A stretch of DNA of 64,000 bases from Streptomyces glomeratus (GCF_021462825.1 NZ_JAKEEB010000033.1:1-64000), one strand, 5' to 3'. Counted from the stretch's first letter, positions 7,904-16,961 are shown. Program-made: numbers and translations. The notes: a model not told the origin generated them from the letters alone.

Positions 7904-8036
7904 ACGTCCGCCACGCGGCTCGAAAGAATGATCTTCTGGCATATGCGGTGGCACGATACGCCGCTCCGCCCCCGGCCGTCCCGGTTTTCCGCAACCCTAC
8001 GGAACCCACCGCTCACTCCGGGTACATCTGGCTTTC

Positions 8037-8645
8037 ATGAGCAGTCGCACGCCGTTCACCGAACCCTCCCTCCCGACCTCGGAGGGCGCCGCCTGGCTCG
8101 CCTCCGCAGGAACGTATCCGCGTAGTGCGTCGGTGTACTGGGGGGAACGGCCCACCGGCCGGGTCGTACTGCCCTGCGGTACCGCGTTCGACGTCGTCAG
8201 CGCCCCCGCGATCTTCGGGCGGCGCATGCTCGACCGGCTCTGGGGCGAGGGGCCGGGCTCCGGGCCGGTGGCCGAGCACCGGGGGCGCATCCTGCTGTTC
8301 GCGGCGCCCGGCGCGGCCCGGCGACTGCCCGCACTACTGGACTGGGAGGAGTGGGGCGGCCGCGCCCATGCGGTACCGCCGCTGCTGTGCCATGGCCCCG
8401 GGGACGCCGTCACCGTCCCCGCGATCAGCCTCCCGGCCCCTGTGCGCGGTGGCTCCGGAAGCCGCGCCGAGTCCCGCTGGCTCGTCGCGCCCGACACCCG
8501 TCACCCGTGGCTTCCCGGGCCCGAGGTCGTCCTGTGGGCCGCGGTCCGGGCGGCCCGCGCCGCGGCCTCCACCGCCGTACGGATATCGATTTTTCCTCCC
8601 GCCGACCAGGGTGCTAATGTCTACGACGTCAGCAGGCGCCGCTAG
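8037..8645 (+). CDS. Conserved hypothetical protein (annotated in relatives as primase/polymerase-like)
   Basis: A 202-residue protein with TSEGAAWLASAGTYPRSASVYW at the start, PCGTAFDVVSAPAIFG and GRILLFAAPG in the middle, and PWLPGPEVVLWAAVRAAR near the end. Relatives are sometimes labelled bifunctional DNA primase/polymerase N-terminal domain, but I see no metal-binding polymerase motif. Its stop codon (TAG) is the TAG of the tRNA-Lys 5' end, so the gene overlaps the tRNA by 10 nt. Confidence 0.65.
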   Translation: MSSRTPFTEPSLPTSEGAAWLASAGTYPRSASVYWGERPTGRVVLPCGTAFDVVSAPAIFGRRMLDRLWGEGPGSGPVAEHRGRILLFAAPGAARRLPALLDWEEWGGRAHAVPPLLCHGPGDAVTVPAISLPAPVRGGSGSRAESRWLVAPDTRHPWLPGPEVVLWAAVRAARAAASTAVRISIFPPADQGANVYDVSRRR

Positions 8646-8709
8646 CTCAGTTGGTTAGAGCAGCTGACTCTTAATCAGCGGGTCCGGGGTTCGAGTCCCT
8701 GGCGGCGCA
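8636..8709 (+). tRNA. tRNA-Lys(CTT), copy 1
   Basis: A full cloverleaf: acceptor GCGCCGC pairs with GCGGCGC, D-arm GCTCAGTTGGTTAGAGC, anticodon loop CTCTTAA (anticodon CTT, Lys AAG), T-loop GGTTCGAGTCC. CCA is not encoded. Identical 74-nt copies lie at 20131 and 24377. Confidence 0.95.
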
Positions 8710-8716
8710 CGATGGC

Positions 8717-8769
8717 GATGGCGAGTCGTGTTCGCGGAAAGCGCGAACCGGCTCGCCATCGTCGTTTTT
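8717..8769 (+). terminator. Rho-independent terminator of tRNA-Lys copy 1
   Basis: GATGGCGAG (8717-8725) pairs with CTCGCCATC (8752-8760), with an inner GTTCGC/GCGAAC stem, followed by TTTTT at 8765-8769. The rest of the gap to 8921 is GC-rich and holds no other feature I can support. Confidence 0.8.
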
Positions 8770-8921
8770 GCGCGGCTCCGCCGCGCGCAGTGGGGGCTCC
8801 GCCACCCACACCCCCCAAACGGCGCAGGAACCGCCCACTCCCCCGCCATCCGCCACCCGTGGCCCGTGCCCCGTGCCCCGTCGCCCGCCATGGCGACTCC
8901 GCCCATACCCCGCTCCGCCGC

Positions 8922-10292
8922 TCACTCCCTGGTGACCCGTACCGTCCACGCGCCCGTGGGCGTTCGGTCCTCCACATCCACCCGCACCCTGTCGTCGGGC
9001 ACGGTGAAGCTCTCCCCCACGTCCAGGGGGGCGTCCGCGAGGGACGGGTACACCGAGGTGTTCCAGCAGGCCGCCGAGTGCGGATGGGCGTCGAGGACCT
9101 CGATCGGGCCGCCGCCCGAGGCCGTGTCCCCGTGGACGCGGTAGACGAGGACGCCCTGGGTGCAGGTCGCGCTGTCGTTCCCCATGGCATCGCGGGCCTC
9201 GAGGGCGAGCACACTGTCGACCCCGGTGCGGACGACCGCCAGCTTGGTGCCGTGCCCTGACCCGAACGCCTGCACGCCGGGCCCCAGGGGCGGCGCCCCC
9301 GCAGCCCCCGTAGTCCCGGAGGCCGGGGGCGCACCCGCGTTCACCGCCACCTCCGGCACCCCCTGCTCCCCCGCCGCCAGCGGCTCCAGGGTCAGCCGCT
9401 TGCTGCCCCTGCCCCGTACGCACACCACCTGCCGGTCGTCGAGCCAGCCCAGCTTCCACTTGTGCCAGGCGAAAAGATCCGGAGCCAGTCCGAACTGGCT
9501 GCCCATGAGGTCCCAGTCGCCGACATAGGTGTCCCAGTCGCCCTTGCCGTCCACGGGCCGGTGGTAGAGGTCGGGCAGGTCGAAGACGTGCCCCGTCTCG
9601 TGGGCGAGCACCAGATGGTCGGGCGGATGTTTCTCGAAGACCGTGACCACCCGGCGGACGTCCGCGCCGTCGGCGTGCAGCGGCGTCTCCAGATTGACCA
9701 CCTTCGTGGCGTCGGAGTCGATGCCGGGCGCGTCCGGATCCGCTACGAAGTACACGACGTCGTACCGCGAGAAGTCGACCTCCCTGTCGGAAACCGCGAG
9801 TGCGTCGCGCAGGTACGCGCTCCGGTGCTCGGGGTCCCAGTCACGTCGTACGGCGTACGAGGGCGACGGGCGGGGCATCCGGATCCAGTGGTCCAGCGGA
9901 TGCGGATGCACCGTGAACCGGCCGTAGGAGGCGCGGTCGAAGAAGCGGCTGGTCGCCGGGAAGTAGTCGGAGGTCAGTTCGGCCGGCGTGGTCGTCGGCG
10001 TGGAGTCCGGGAAGGACAGGAACACCAGGACCGCGTCCAGCGGCCGGGTGGGGCGTGTGTAGGCGGCGTTCCAGGTGTCGACACCCTCCGAGTGGTGCGC
10101 CTGGCTGCGGGTGAGCTGGCAGGCCGCCCCGAGGGAGCCGAACACCGCGGGACCCGTGACGAGCGAGGTCGCGGCCAGCGCCGTCATCGAGGTGGCCGCG
10201 GCCACCGTCTTGCGCAGAAGGGGCGCCCGGCTCCGGACACGTCGCCGCGGGGCCTCGTGACTGAGGCCCCTGCTGGGGAGCGGACACGGCAC
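8922..10292 (-). CDS. Secreted M6-family metalloprotease
   Basis: A 456-residue protein. I chose the GTG at 10292 because GGAGG lies five bases upstream. An Arg-rich N-region (residues 16-28) is followed by a hydrophobic stretch (30-50), a likely signal peptide. The zinc site HETGH is at residues 231-235, followed by DWDLMGSQFG and LFAWHKWKLGWL, the pattern of M6 (immune-inhibitor-A-like) peptidases; a beta-rich C-terminal domain follows. It probably degrades extracellular protein. It is monocistronic and divergent from the cyclic-di-GMP gene. Confidence 0.85.
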   Translation of the reverse strand: MPCPLPSRGLSHEAPRRRVRSRAPLLRKTVAAATSMTALAATSLVTGPAVFGSLGAACQLTRSQAHHSEGVDTWNAAYTRPTRPLDAVLVFLSFPDSTPTTTPAELTSDYFPATSRFFDRASYGRFTVHPHPLDHWIRMPRPSPSYAVRRDWDPEHRSAYLRDALAVSDREVDFSRYDVVYFVADPDAPGIDSDATKVVNLETPLHADGADVRRVVTVFEKHPPDHLVLAHETGHVFDLPDLYHRPVDGKGDWDTYVGDWDLMGSQFGLAPDLFAWHKWKLGWLDDRQVVCVRGRGSKRLTLEPLAAGEQGVPEVAVNAGAPPASGTTGAAGAPPLGPGVQAFGSGHGTKLAVVRTGVDSVLALEARDAMGNDSATCTQGVLVYRVHGDTASGGGPIEVLDAHPHSAACWNTSVYPSLADAPLDVGESFTVPDDRVRVDVEDRTPTGAWTVRVTRE

Positions 10293-10756
10293 GTCGACCT
10301 CCGGGTGCGTTTTGGGCAACTCCGCACCCAGCCTTGTCCTACTTGTATTACTACGTCCTGTTTGCCTGCCCCAGAAGGGTGAGAGGCCGTCAGTCGGGGG
10401 AAAGCCCAGAAGGGAACCGTGACGGCGGGGGGAGGCGCAGTGCGGGGCGGGAGCACGCAAGGGCGCACGAGCACGGAGGGGGCGGCCGACGTGGGCCGAC
10501 GCCCCGAATACTCACGGAACGTCACAGTCGTAGGCGGCCTGATGGACCCGCGTGAGGTGCGAGCAGAAACGATCTGTCAGAACATGTGCTCGTTCCGGAA
10601 GACTGGACAGCGGCTGGAAGGCCCCTGGGTCAGCCTCTATGATCGGCACACTTTCCTGCACGAACACGGCTTGTACGGCCGCTCACCACGCGGCCGTCGA
10701 CCCCGACGAGACCCACGAGATCCGTACGAAGAACGAGTGCACTGCGGGAGCGAGCG
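10293..10756. other. 464-bp divergent intergenic region
   Basis: It separates the metalloprotease (minus) from the GGDEF-EAL gene (plus), so it should hold both promoters. An AT-richer patch around 10337-10353 (TACTTGTATTACTACGT) is the likeliest core of the metalloprotease promoter. A short plus-strand frame at 10419-10760 has no good ribosome binding site or recognisable product, so I do not call it a gene. Confidence 0.4.
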
Positions 10757-12721
10757 GTGAGCGGAATGTCCGAAGGGCCGACGCCCGCGGCAGACCTCGT
10801 CGGCCCGGTCGTCACAGAGGGTCACGACAGCACGTCATCCGGTACGCCCGCACCACCGCCCCTCCTCGGGGGGTATCCGCTTTCGCCTCCCGCGGACGCG
10901 CCGCCACCCCTCTCCCTCTCCCCGGATCCCCGATCCACCTCCTTCGACGCCGTGTTCGCCGCCGCGCCGCTCGCGATGGCGGTCGTCGCCCGGGACGGCC
11001 AGGTGGTCACCGCCAACCAGGCGCTGGGCGAGCTGCTCGGCACCGGCACGGACGGGCTGCCCGGCAAGGTCGCCGCCGACCTGGTCGACCTGTCCTCCGA
11101 CGCCCGCACCTGGCACGCGTACCGCGAGGTGCTCCGCGGACGCCAGGCCCGGCTGCGCTGCACGCGCCGCATCAAGCATCCCGACGGGCACTCGCTGTGG
11201 GTGCAGGTGACCGTCACCCCACTGCCCGAGGCCGAGAAGGCCGTCCTGCTCTCGGTCACCGATGTCAGCGCCCGGCGTGAACTCCAGTCCCGGCTGCGCC
11301 ATTTGCAGATGCACGACCCGGTGACCCGGCTGCCCAACCGCACCCTGTTCTTCGAACGTCTGTCGGCCGCGCTGGAGGCGGAGTCCTACGAGGAGAGCGG
11401 CACCGGCCGGATCGGGCTGTGCTACCTGGACCTCGACGGCTTCAAGGCGGTCAACGACACCCTCGGCCACCGCGTCGGCGACCGGCTGCTCGCGGCCGTG
11501 GCGGACCGTCTGACGCAGTGCGCGGACGAGGCGGGACGCGCCCGGACCACCACTCCCCTGGTGGCCCGGCTCGGCGGCGACGAATTCGCCCTGCTCGTCG
11601 AGGACTCGACGGGTACCGACCAACTCGCCGAGCTGGCCGAGTCGGTGCTCAAGGCGCTGCAGGCGCCCTTCGATCTGGCCGGGCAGCGGCTGTCGGTCTC
11701 CGCGTCCATCGGGGTGGTGGAGCGGCATGCGACCGGGACCACGGCAACCGGTCTGATGCAGGCGGCCGATACGACGCTGTACTGGGCGAAGGCCGACGGA
11801 AAGTCCCGCTGGACCCTCTTCGACCCCGAGCGCAACGCCCATCGCATGACCCGCCAGGCCCTCTCCTCCGGTCTGCGTCCGGCCATCGAGCGGGGCGAGT
11901 TCGCCCTGGAGTACCAGCCGCTCGTGGGCATGGAGGACGGACGGGTGCGCGGGGTCGAGGCGCTGGTGCGCTGGCATCACCCCCAGTTCGGCACGCTGAC
12001 GCCGAATCGGTTCATCGGACTGGCGGAGGAGGACGGCTCGATCGTGCAGCTCGGGCGCTGGGTGCTGAAGACCGCCTGCCGCCAGGCCCGCCGCTGGCAG
12101 CTGGAACGCCCGGACGAACCGCCGATCTTCGTCAGTGTGAACGTGGCGGTGCGTCAGGTATGGGATTCCGACCTGGTGACGGACGTGGCCGGAACCCTCG
12201 CGGAGACCGGACTCGCCCCGCACCTGCTCCAGTTGGAGCTGACCGAGTCCGCCGTCATGGGCTCGGCCGGCCGGCCGCTCCAGGCGCTCCAGGCACTCAG
12301 CGACATGGGGGTGCGCATCGCCATCGACGACTTCGGCACCGGCTATTCGAACCTGGCCTACCTCAGCCGGCTGCCGGTGTCCGTGCTCAAGCTGGACGGC
12401 TCGTTCGTCCGCGGTTTCCAGTACGAGGGCACGGACGCCCATCCCAACCCCGCCGACGAGGTCGTCGTCGAGGCCATGATCCGTCTCGCCCACCGGCTGG
12501 GTCTGACGGTCACCGCGGAGTGCGTGGAGACCTCCGCGCAGGCCAGCCGGCTGCGCCGGATCGGCTGCGACACCGGTCAGGGCTGGCTGTACTCGCGGCC
12601 CGTGCCGCCGGACCGCATCTCGGAGCTGGTGGAGGCGGAGGCCTGCGGACACCCTGACCGGCGGGATGCCGTCGCCCGAGCGACGACATCCCGCCGCGCT
12701 CAGGAAACCGGCAGCCCGTAG
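10757..12721 (+). CDS. PAS-GGDEF-EAL cyclic-di-GMP turnover protein
   Basis: A 654-residue soluble protein: proline-rich N-terminus (1-60), a PAS domain (about 65-175), a GGDEF domain (about 185-360, intact GGDEF at 273-277) and an EAL domain (about 370-630, EAL at 401-403, DDFGTGYSNL, KLDGSFV). Both active-site signatures are intact, so it could make and break cyclic di-GMP, which controls development in Streptomyces through BldD. The layout matches RmdA/CdgF-type proteins, but I cannot assign the orthologue. GTG at 10757 or ATG at 10766. It ends 22 nt inside the convergent oxidoreductase gene. Confidence 0.9.
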   Translation: MSGMSEGPTPAADLVGPVVTEGHDSTSSGTPAPPPLLGGYPLSPPADAPPPLSLSPDPRSTSFDAVFAAAPLAMAVVARDGQVVTANQALGELLGTGTDGLPGKVAADLVDLSSDARTWHAYREVLRGRQARLRCTRRIKHPDGHSLWVQVTVTPLPEAEKAVLLSVTDVSARRELQSRLRHLQMHDPVTRLPNRTLFFERLSAALEAESYEESGTGRIGLCYLDLDGFKAVNDTLGHRVGDRLLAAVADRLTQCADEAGRARTTTPLVARLGGDEFALLVEDSTGTDQLAELAESVLKALQAPFDLAGQRLSVSASIGVVERHATGTTATGLMQAADTTLYWAKADGKSRWTLFDPERNAHRMTRQALSSGLRPAIERGEFALEYQPLVGMEDGRVRGVEALVRWHHPQFGTLTPNRFIGLAEEDGSIVQLGRWVLKTACRQARRWQLERPDEPPIFVSVNVAVRQVWDSDLVTDVAGTLAETGLAPHLLQLELTESAVMGSAGRPLQALQALSDMGVRIAIDDFGTGYSNLAYLSRLPVSVLKLDGSFVRGFQYEGTDAHPNPADEVVVEAMIRLAHRLGLTVTAECVETSAQASRLRRIGCDTGQGWLYSRPVPPDRISELVEAEACGHPDRRDAVARATTSRRAQETGSP

Positions 12722-13782
12722 GCGTCCGCGATCAGTTCGTACGAGCGCACGCGCAGCTCACCCCGGTGGGCGTGGGAGGTGATCATCAACTCGTCCGCGC
12801 CCGTGCGCTTCTGGAGGTCGTCCAGGCCGGCGCGCACCTCGTCCGGGGTGCCGTGGACGACGTTGGCGGACCAGGACCGGATGAACTCCTCCTCCAGCGG
12901 CCCGAGCTGCTCCCCCTCGGCCTCCTCCGGGGCGGGGAAGAGACCGGGCCGGCCGCTGCGCAGCCGCAGCATGCTCAGCGCACCCGCCCGCACCTGGCGG
13001 CGGGCCTCCTTCTCCTCTTCGGTGGCGAGCGCGCTGACGCCGATGAGGGCGTAGGGGGCGTCCAGAACTTCGGAGGGACGGAAGGACTCGCGGTACAGAT
13101 CGAGCGCCGGGATGGTGTTCTGCGCCGAGAAGTGGTGGGCGAAGGCGAAGGGCAGGCCGAGCATGCCGGACAGGCGGGCGCTGAACCCCGAGGAGCCCAG
13201 CAGCCAGATCGGGGGTCGGTGCGGGGACTGGACGCCGCCCGGGGAGGTGGCCTGCACCGGGCCCGGGACCGCGTGGATGCGGGCGTAGGGGTGGCCGTCC
13301 GGGAAGTCGTCGTCGAGAAAGCGGGTCAGTTCGGCGAGCTGCTGGGGGAAATCGTCGGCGCCCTCGTTCAGCCGGTCCGTGCGGCGCAGCGCGGCGGCGG
13401 TGGCGCCGTCGGTGCCCGGGGCGCGGCCGAGACCGAGGTCGACACGGCCGGGGGCCATGGCCTCCAGCGTGCCGAACTGCTCGGCGATGGCCAGCGGGGC
13501 GTGGTTGGGCAGCATCACGCCGCCGGAGCCGAGGCGGATGCGGTCGGTGTGGGCGGCGAGATGGGCGAGGATCACGGCGGGCGAGGAGGAGGCCACGCCC
13601 GGCATGGAGTGGTGTTCGGCGACCCAGTAGCGGTGGAAGCCGCGGGACTCCGTGAGGCGCGAGAGGGTGACGCTGGTGCGCAGGGCGTCGGAGGCGGTGT
13701 GGCCCGCTCCGACCGTGACCAGGTCCAGTACCGAGAGGGGGACGGGAGCGGTGCCCTGTGCCGTGCCTCGGATCTCGTCCAC
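12700..13782 (-). CDS. LLM-class flavin-dependent oxidoreductase
   Basis: A 360-residue luciferase-like monooxygenase. It shows the family opening PLSVLDLV, RYWVAEHHSMPGVASSSPAV, RIRLGSGGVMLPNHAPLAIAEQF, GRVDLGLGRAPGTD, and the late IWLLGSSGFSARLSG and FAFAHHFSAQN. It would use FMNH2 (or F420 in some relatives) to oxidise a small organic substrate that sequence alone does not reveal. GTG start. It converges on the GGDEF-EAL gene with a 22-nt overlap. Confidence 0.88.
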   Translation of the reverse strand: MDEIRGTAQGTAPVPLSVLDLVTVGAGHTASDALRTSVTLSRLTESRGFHRYWVAEHHSMPGVASSSPAVILAHLAAHTDRIRLGSGGVMLPNHAPLAIAEQFGTLEAMAPGRVDLGLGRAPGTDGATAAALRRTDRLNEGADDFPQQLAELTRFLDDDFPDGHPYARIHAVPGPVQATSPGGVQSPHRPPIWLLGSSGFSARLSGMLGLPFAFAHHFSAQNTIPALDLYRESFRPSEVLDAPYALIGVSALATEEEKEARRQVRAGALSMLRLRSGRPGLFPAPEEAEGEQLGPLEEEFIRSWSANVVHGTPDEVRAGLDDLQKRTGADELMITSHAHRGELRVRSYELIADAYGLPVS

Positions 13783-13890
13783 CGGGTTGCCTCCTGAGTT
13801 GTGCGGCGCATCTTCCGGTGCAGAACAGGAGGCAGTCCCCGGTTATTCCCGGGCGGCGCGGCGGTTCCCGGGCCGGCCTCGGGACGCCCG

Positions 13891-14652
13891 TCAGACCTGG
13901 ATCACCGGCTCCTTGGTGAACAGCGACCCCAGGGTCGGTGCGTTCACCCGGCGGTCCACCAGGCGCAGGGCCTCCCACATCGTGACCTGGTTCGCCGTGA
14001 GAACCGGCTTGATCAGCACCTTCTCCAGCTCCGTGAGGCACGCGGCGGTGTGCAGGGCCGTGTCGGGGAGCAGCACCGCATGGGCGTCGGGGTGGTCGCC
14101 CTCGCGGGCCAGCGCCAGCACCTCCCGCGCGCCCCATGTGCTCACCTCGTCCCGGGTGGCGCCCGCGCCGTGCACCGACACCACCTCCACGCCCGCCGCC
14201 CGCAGGAACCCGGCGAACAGTTCCGCCACGTCGTCCGGGTACGTCGCCGCGACCGCCACCCGACGCGCCCCGATCTCGCGCACCGCGTGCACAAAGGCGA
14301 AGGAGGTGGCGGAGGCCGGCATTCCGGCAGCGAGCGCGAGGGCGCGCACCTGTTCGTGGGCGCCCTCCCAGCCGTGGACGAAGCTGCCGCCGGTGGATGC
14401 CCACACCACCGTCTCCGCCCCCGCGAGCCGCAGTTCCTCGACGCCCGCCGCGAGCAGCCGCGGTACGCCGTCCTCCGGGCGCTCGCCCCCGCCCAGGAGG
14501 GCGCCCCTCGTCAGCGCCTGCGCCAGGCGTGCTTCCTCGGCATCGTCGGTGTGCACGACGTCCACCCGGATGTCGCTGCCCAGCAACTGCTCCATGCGCG
14601 GATAGTCGTCCTCGGCGTGGTGGCCCGGGTAGAGGAATCCGAGTGCGGTCAT
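13891..14652 (-). CDS. EutA-like Asp/Glu racemase-superfamily protein, nucleophilic Cys missing
   Basis: A 253-residue protein from ATG at 14652 (AGGAAGG upstream). The layout is that of the arylmalonate decarboxylase/maleate isomerase family, including the ectoine utilisation protein EutA: LGFLYPGHHAEDDYP, AVAATYPDDVAELF, LLPDTALHT, LTANQVTMWEALRL. Where relatives usually have a cysteine followed by TSG or TGG, this protein has WASTGGS with Ala85, and its only cysteine is Cys205. It lies divergent to the dehydrogenase and ehu genes. If active, it would need a non-cysteine mechanism. Confidence 0.75.
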   Translation of the reverse strand: MTALGFLYPGHHAEDDYPRMEQLLGSDIRVDVVHTDDAEEARLAQALTRGALLGGGERPEDGVPRLLAAGVEELRLAGAETVVWASTGGSFVHGWEGAHEQVRALALAAGMPASATSFAFVHAVREIGARRVAVAATYPDDVAELFAGFLRAAGVEVVSVHGAGATRDEVSTWGAREVLALAREGDHPDAHAVLLPDTALHTAACLTELEKVLIKPVLTANQVTMWEALRLVDRRVNAPTLGSLFTKEPVIQV

Positions 14653-14975
14653 GCCCAACCTTCCTGTTCTTCCGGCGGTACGGGTCCCGGTGTGCCGCCT
14701 CCTTCGGCAGGGTCCGGAGCGGACCCACGGCCCGGGTACCCAGGTAGCGCGGGGGCCTTCCCCTCCTCACCCGGTTGGCCGAACCCGGTCGGCCCAGGCG
14801 CCGGGCCGCGCACCGGGCGGCGGTGCCGGACGAACCTGGGCACGGGGGTGCCGGACGGCGCGTACCGACCGTGTTGACGGCGCCGGCATCGGGTGCGAGT
14901 GTGGTCAATCGGTGCATGTCAGACGCCCGGTCGGCCGCTCGGGCGGCCGTCGCCGAAGGGAGAAACGGTTCCCGC
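14653..14975. promoter_or_regulatory. 323-bp divergent region between the EutA-like and dehydrogenase genes
   Basis: It should contain the promoters of both genes. TTGACG at 14875-14880 is the best -35 candidate on the plus strand, with a weak -10 about 17 bp further on. Two nearby copies of GGTGCCGGACG (around 14820 and 14850) form a short direct repeat that could be a regulator site. Confidence 0.3.
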
Positions 14976-15935
14976 ATGACCGCTCCCCCACCGGGCCCCA
15001 CGCTGCTCGTCCTCGACGCCGAACCGCTGCCCCGGCTCGGCCGGCTCACGGGGCGGGCGCGGATCGAGCACGTGGACGCCTCCGCGCTGGCCGGCCGGCT
15101 GCCGTATGCCGACGTTCTGCTGGTGTGGGACTTCCCCACGGACGCGGTGCGCGAGGCCTGGCCGGGTGACGGCCCGCGGCCGCGCTGGGTGCACACGGCG
15201 AGCACGGGCGTGGACCATCTGATGTGCCCCGAACTCACCGCCTCCGACACCGTGGTGACGAACGCGCGGGGAGTCTTCGACCGGCCCGTGGCCGAGTACG
15301 TGGCCGGGCTCGTCCTGTCGATGGCCAAGGACCTGCCGCGCACCTGGGACCTGCAACGGGTAAGGGAGTGGCGGCCGCGTGAGGTGACACGGGTCGGGGG
15401 CACACGCGCGTGCGTGGTGGGTTCCGGGCCGATCGGGCGCGCGATAGCCCGTACGCTCAAGACGCTCGGCGTCACGGCGTCGGTCGTGGGACGCGTCCCG
15501 CGCACCGGCATACACGGTCCGGCGGATCTCGACCGGCTGATCGCCCGCGCCGACTGGGTGATCGCGGCGGCACCGCTCACCGAGCGGACGTACGGCATGT
15601 TCGACACCCGCCGCTTCGGGATGATGCAGCCCTCGGCCCGTTTCATCAACGTCGCCCATGGCGCGCTGGTGGACGAGGAGGCGCTCGTCGGGGCGCTGTC
15701 GAAGCGGTGGATCGCCGGGGCGGCACTGGACGTGCTCCGACGTGAACCTCTCGCCCCCGACAGCCCGTTGTGGCAGGTCCCGGGGCTGCTGCTGTCCCCG
15801 TGCATGGCCGGCAACACGGTCGGCCGGTCCGACGAACTCGGCCGCCAGTTCGTCGAGTTGTACGACCGCTGGGAGGCCGGCAAGTCCCTGCCGAACGTGG
15901 TCGACAAGCAACGCGGCTACGTCCCCGGCTACTGA
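14976..15935 (+). CDS. D-2-hydroxyacid dehydrogenase homologue with altered catalytic residues
   Basis: A 319-residue protein. The NAD-binding GSGPIG is at residues 149-154, then AAPLTERTYGMFD, INVAHGALVDE, GAALDVLRREPL and a C-terminal NVVDKQRGYVPG. In the family the catalytic trio is Arg (in NxxRG), Glu and His (in PHxxG). Here the Arg position is His228, the Glu is kept (Glu257), and the His position is Cys276 (SPCMAGN). The cofactor site looks intact, the catalytic site does not. It stands just upstream of ehuB and probably belongs to the ectoine locus. Start at ATG 14976; ATG 14916 is possible. Confidence 0.82.
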   Translation: MTAPPPGPTLLVLDAEPLPRLGRLTGRARIEHVDASALAGRLPYADVLLVWDFPTDAVREAWPGDGPRPRWVHTASTGVDHLMCPELTASDTVVTNARGVFDRPVAEYVAGLVLSMAKDLPRTWDLQRVREWRPREVTRVGGTRACVVGSGPIGRAIARTLKTLGVTASVVGRVPRTGIHGPADLDRLIARADWVIAAAPLTERTYGMFDTRRFGMMQPSARFINVAHGALVDEEALVGALSKRWIAGAALDVLRREPLAPDSPLWQVPGLLLSPCMAGNTVGRSDELGRQFVELYDRWEAGKSLPNVVDKQRGYVPGY

Positions 15936-16055
15936 GCCCGCACCGCACGCCCGCGCCTCGGGACGCGGCGCCGGGCCGACGGGTCCGGTGCGGCACAGGC
16001 CGCGGCGAGAGAATTCGTCCGCATACCTCGCCTGGTCCCGGGTAGCCGCGCGCCC

Positions 16056-16961
16056 ATGGCCGCACCACGGACGCATCACACAGGGAAACCCGCATTCACC
16101 AGACGGTCGCTGCTCGCCGGCATCGCCGCGTCCGGCGCGCTGGGCGCCGTCGGCTGCAGCCGCGTGGCCGAGGCGTCGAGCGCCCGCGGCGGGGATCTGC
16201 TCGGCCGTCTCAGGGCCCAGGGCGTCGTCCGCCTCGGCATCGCCGGTGAGATCCCCTTCGGCTACATCGACAAGGACGGCAAGCTCACCGGCGAGGCCCC
16301 TGAGCTGGCGAAAGTCGTCTTCCGACGTCTCGGGGTCGACCGGGTCCAGCCCGTGCCGACCGAGTTCGGCTCGCTCATACCCGGGCTCAACTCGCAGCAG
16401 TTCGACGTCGTCTCCGCCGGGATGTACGTCACTCCGGACCGCTGTCAGCAGGTCGTCTTCGCCGATCCCGACTACCAGATGCTCGACTCCTTCATCGTGC
16501 GCAAAGGCAACCCGAAGGGTTTGCACGACTACCGGGACGTCGTCGAGAAGAAGGCGAAACTCGCCACCGGGACGGGATACGCCGAGATCCAGTACGCCGT
16601 CGAGGCCGGTTACAAGGAGAGCGACCTCCTCATCGTCCCGGACCAGGTCGCGGGTCTGAACGCGGTGGAGGCCGGCCGTGTCGACGTGTTCGCCGGCACC
16701 GCCCTGACCACGCGCGCGGTCGTCGAGAAGTCCCGTACGGCCGAGGCCACGAAGCCCTTCGCGCCTCTGGTGAAGGGCAAACCACACGTCGACGGAGGCG
16801 CGTTCGCCTTCCGGCGCACCGAGACCGCGCTGCGGGACGCCTTCAACGCCGAGCTGAAGAAGATGCGGGCGAACGGCGAACTCTTCCGCGTCCTGCGGCC
16901 GTTCGGCTTCACGCGGGCCGAGATGACGGACATGACCGCGAAGGAGCTGTGCCGCGGATGA
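16056..16961 (+). CDS. ehuB: Ectoine/hydroxyectoine ABC transporter substrate-binding protein
   Basis: A 301-residue lipoprotein. A twin-arginine signal (TRRSLLAG, residues 15-22) leads to Cys34 in a weak lipobox (AVGC). The mature part is a family 3 solute-binding protein: GVVRLGIAGEIPFGYIDKDGKLTGEAPELAK, PTEFGSLIPGLNSQQFD, SAGMYVTPDRC. It would capture ectoine or 5-hydroxyectoine outside the membrane and hand it to EhuC/EhuD. Its stop overlaps ehuC (ATGA). There is no clear ribosome binding site before the ATG. Confidence 0.85.
   Translation: MAAPRTHHTGKPAFTRRSLLAGIAASGALGAVGCSRVAEASSARGGDLLGRLRAQGVVRLGIAGEIPFGYIDKDGKLTGEAPELAKVVFRRLGVDRVQPVPTEFGSLIPGLNSQQFDVVSAGMYVTPDRCQQVVFADPDYQMLDSFIVRKGNPKGLHDYRDVVEKKAKLATGTGYAEIQYAVEAGYKESDLLIVPDQVAGLNAVEAGRVDVFAGTALTTRAVVEKSRTAEATKPFAPLVKGKPHVDGGAFAFRRTETALRDAFNAELKKMRANGELFRVLRPFGFTRAEMTDMTAKELCRG

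Noticed and set aside
8655..8906. Minus-strand frames over the tRNA-Lys downstream region
   Set aside because: They read through the tRNA complement and its terminator, so they are not genes.
10419..10760. A 113-codon plus-strand frame before the GGDEF-EAL gene
   Set aside because: No ribosome binding site, biased composition without domain, and it overlaps the likely promoter of the GGDEF-EAL gene.
12758..15907. A 1049-codon antisense open frame across the LLM oxidoreductase, EutA-like and dehydrogenase genes
   Set aside because: Long frames on the wrong strand are expected at this GC content; the translation is Arg/Pro/Gly-rich low complexity and three real genes with clear motifs occupy the region.
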